A stretch of DNA of 6,161 nt from Clostridiales bacterium (lineage in GTDB: Bacteria; Bacillota_A; Clostridia; Saccharofermentanales; Saccharofermentanaceae): assembly GCA_017649745.1 (NCBI GenBank), contig JAGCGE010000308.1:1-6161 (forward strand), given 5' to 3'. A model generated the notes under the pieces. The model was not told the DNA's origin and ran no database searches. It was given only the letters and a program-made list of their open reading frames with translations. The position numbers and the translations under genes are program-made. Below, piece after piece: positions 5,067 through 6,161 of this stretch. Every line of letters begins with the position of its first letter. Position 1 is the stretch's first letter.

Positions 5067-5363
5067 TCAAGACATTATAGATAGTGTGTAACCGCCATTT
5101 GGATTAGCTGTTGTCTCAACAGGCACTTCTTTAACAAGCACATTGTCAGACATGCCCTTATGAGCGGTTTCAAGTGTTTGGTCATATAACTGCGGTTCAA
5201 CAACATAAGGCCCTTCGTAGATAGGATAAGGACCTGCTGTAAAACTAAGGTTATAGTCGAAGTTCAAGACTTCATCATAAACAAATATGTCGCAATCTAC
5301 GTACCTAGTCGGTGTAGTTTCGTAGTTGAACTCTATTACTTGATCATAGAGCTTTACTTTCAC
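5067..5363 (-). CDS. Probable tail/collar accessory protein, 98 aa, GTG start
   Basis: The C-terminal half (46-96) reads YPIYEGPYVVEPQLYDQTLE, then HKGMSDNVLVKEVPVETT and NPNGGYTLSI. This is the pattern of the short beta module found at the ends of tail or collar proteins of Bacillota phages, in which a Y.G.Y.V.P segment leads to a D.V.V..VP strand and a GGxT.xI end. The first half holds two related segments of 13 residues, VKLYDQVIEFNYE (3-15) and IFVYDEVLNFDYN (26-38). The GTG at 5363 is preferred because it overlaps the preceding TGA by 4 bases (GTGA) and has AAGGTG 8 bases upstream. The gene lies between the 113-aa protein and the fibre genes. No enzyme or membrane motif is visible. Confidence 0.85.
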   Translation of the reverse strand: MKVKLYDQVIEFNYETTPTRYVDCDIFVYDEVLNFDYNLSFTAGPYPIYEGPYVVEPQLYDQTLETAHKGMSDNVLVKEVPVETTANPNGGYTLSIMS

Positions 5364-5701
5364 AACTCAAACACCTTATGACTAAGCAGTTCTTCGACTT
5401 TTATCTCTTTGGCATGAGTACCGACAAACTCACCCTCGATAAGAAATCGGAACTGGAACTTAAGAGGCTCGTCTACTTTCATCTTAAGTGTCTCGTCTTG
5501 TGTAAAGTGGTAGAGGATTGTATTGTTCGTAGTATCAATAGTGCAATCGTCTTTCCCCTTAATCAAAAGCATGGGACAATATGTCTGAAACTGTAGGAAA
5601 GCCAATTCAAGCGCCACTATGTTAGCGACATTAAGTTTTTCCGGCTTGAAATGACAAGCCAAGTAAGGTGTGGTACCTTGTAGGATACGATTGTCACCCA
5701 T
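5360..5701 (-). CDS. Putative baseplate/fibre-associated protein with BppU-like start, 113 aa
   Basis: The N-terminus RILQGTTPYLACHFKPEKLN (5-24) resembles the opening of BppU-type and similar Ig-like phage baseplate domains, in which a short 'xQGTTPxL' strand is followed by alternating hydrophobic strands. The rest fits a beta sandwich: ALELAFLQFQ (30-39), MLLIKG (44-49), NTILYHFTQDETLKM (60-74) and LKFQFRFLIEGEFVG (80-94), ending in KVEELLSHKVFEL. The family match is from memory of pattern and is weak; 'hypothetical phage protein' is the safe alternative. The start ATG is the first one after the previous gene's TAG, 18 bases away, preceded by AGGAGAGG and GGTAGGG. The stop overlaps the next gene's GTG start by 4 bases, so the two are probably translationally coupled. 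Confidence 0.86.
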   Translation of the reverse strand: MGDNRILQGTTPYLACHFKPEKLNVANIVALELAFLQFQTYCPMLLIKGKDDCTIDTTNNTILYHFTQDETLKMKVDEPLKFQFRFLIEGEFVGTHAKEIKVEELLSHKVFEL

Positions 5702-5719
5702 TTGTAATCCCTACCTCTC

Positions 5720-6085
5720 CTAAAATATGTCTGAAACATCTTCCTCTTGAGAAGCCAGTATTGTACTACCATAACCAGTCAAAGCTTTAATGACTCTTTC
5801 ATAATCAACGGCAGATTTCTCAGCTTCATCAATAGCACGAGTCTTTGCTCGCAATAATTCGGTTTTCCATTTCAATTCTTCTTGCTCATACTTGTATCTT
5901 TCGCTTCCGAGCTTCAAAAAATGCACAAGTTCAGCAGAAGATGCCGTACCATCCTTAATTCTCTGCTCTACAGCAGTCAAAGCCAGATCACACAACCGTC
6001 TTTCCCTCTGGTTGTCTGATACATCTGGTACTCTTTTCAGGTCATCTATGCCTGATCCAGTACTGATTGTTACTCGTTTAGCCAT
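5720..6085 (-). CDS. Small terminase-like helical phage protein, 121 aa
   Basis: After a variable N-terminus (1-24), the protein is almost all helix: RRLCDLALTAVEQRIKDG (29-46), then TASSAELVHFLKLGSERYKY (47-66), EQEELKWKTELLRAKTRAID (67-86) and a final helix to residue 105, with an acidic tail. The block '.G.ASSxxxxHFLKLGSxRxxxExExLxxExELLxAKxxA' recurs in small phage proteins often annotated as terminase small-subunit-like, which would bind DNA and help the large subunit package it. No large subunit is in the window and the gene sits with tail genes, so the packaging role is uncertain; a structural helical protein is the alternative. The ATG is preceded by AGGTG at 5 bases. It is probably cotranscribed with the genes that follow, with 18 bases to the next. 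Confidence 0.86.
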   Translation of the reverse strand: MAKRVTISTGSGIDDLKRVPDVSDNQRERRLCDLALTAVEQRIKDGTASSAELVHFLKLGSERYKYEQEELKWKTELLRAKTRAIDEAEKSAVDYERVIKALTGYGSTILASQEEDVSDIF

Positions 6086-6115
6086 ACTTACACCTATCTT
6101 TCTACACCATAAAAC

Positions 6116-6161
6116 TTATCTCCGCCATAGGCCGAAGTGGAATGATTTAGTCAATTTTCCC
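6116..6161 (-). CDS. Possible 3' end of an unidentified upstream gene
   Basis: One minus-strand frame is open from the window edge for 14 codons (G-K-L-T-K-S-F-H-F-G-L-W-R-R) and stops at TAA (6118-6116), 30 bases before the ATG of the 121-aa gene. It is the only one of the three minus-strand frames open at the right edge. The piece is too short to identify and may be chance. A different frame reading NHSTSAYGGDKFYGVER and ending at TAG (6096-6094) fits the tight gene spacing better, but is closed upstream by TGA and has no ATG, GTG or TTG start. Confidence 0.35.
   Translation of the reverse strand, partial: GKLTKSFHFGLWRR

Noticed and set aside
4742..5080. Plus-strand open frame of 112 codons opposite the 193-aa gene
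   Set aside because: Its composition is Ser/Cys/Thr-rich noise from the antisense of a repetitive beta protein, it has no matching ribosome binding context, and it covers a well-supported gene.

Overview
The window reads as part of the late (virion structure) region of a tailed bacteriophage or prophage. Every convincing gene lies on the minus strand, the genes are packed with overlaps or gaps of a few bases, and a tail-fibre-type protein dominates. Start codons are preceded by strong AAAGGAG-like ribosome binding sites, and the sequence is A+T rich. The tail-fibre repeats and small phage proteins look like those of phages of gut Bacillota (Clostridia-like hosts). The host assignment is an inference from sequence style; no host marker is present.

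In transcription order (high to low coordinate), the first block holds: the possible 3' end of an unknown gene (6161-6116); a 121-aa helical protein resembling small terminase-like phage proteins (6085-5720); a 113-aa protein with a BppU-like start (5701-5360); a 98-aa probable tail or collar accessory protein (5363-5067, GTG start); a 193-aa fibre or collar protein (5053-4472); and a 784-aa tail fibre (4455-2101). The fibre has an N-terminal module shared with the 193-aa protein, two full and one partial beta-rich repeats, a probable carbohydrate-binding region, a pyocin-knob-like domain and a C-terminal beta domain. Three small genes follow: two distant paralogues of 71 and 68 aa flanking a 124-aa DUF1617-like helical protein.

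The only long non-coding gap in the interior (1081-1244, 164 bases) separates this block from a second group. It contains a consensus -10 box (TATAAT on the minus strand), a near-perfect palindrome over the -35 region, two direct CCTAAGGA repeats and a long inverted repeat. CTAAG or CTTAG occurs five times in about 80 bases. This is the most unusual non-coding structure in the window and looks like a controlled promoter.

The second group consists of a 125-aa papain-like cysteine protein (1080-703), a 131-aa protein with a central conserved segment and a helical, lysine-rich tail (703-308), and a 76-aa Q/N/M-rich protein (311-81). The three are linked by 1- and 4-base overlaps, so translational coupling is likely. 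A 72-base leader with two hairpins then precedes a gene that begins at base 8 and leaves the window.

The first block probably supplies host-recognition parts of the virion. The second probably supplies small structural or maturation factors, but its functions are not established by sequence. I see no CRISPR array, tRNA, transposase, reverse transcriptase, integrase or attachment site.
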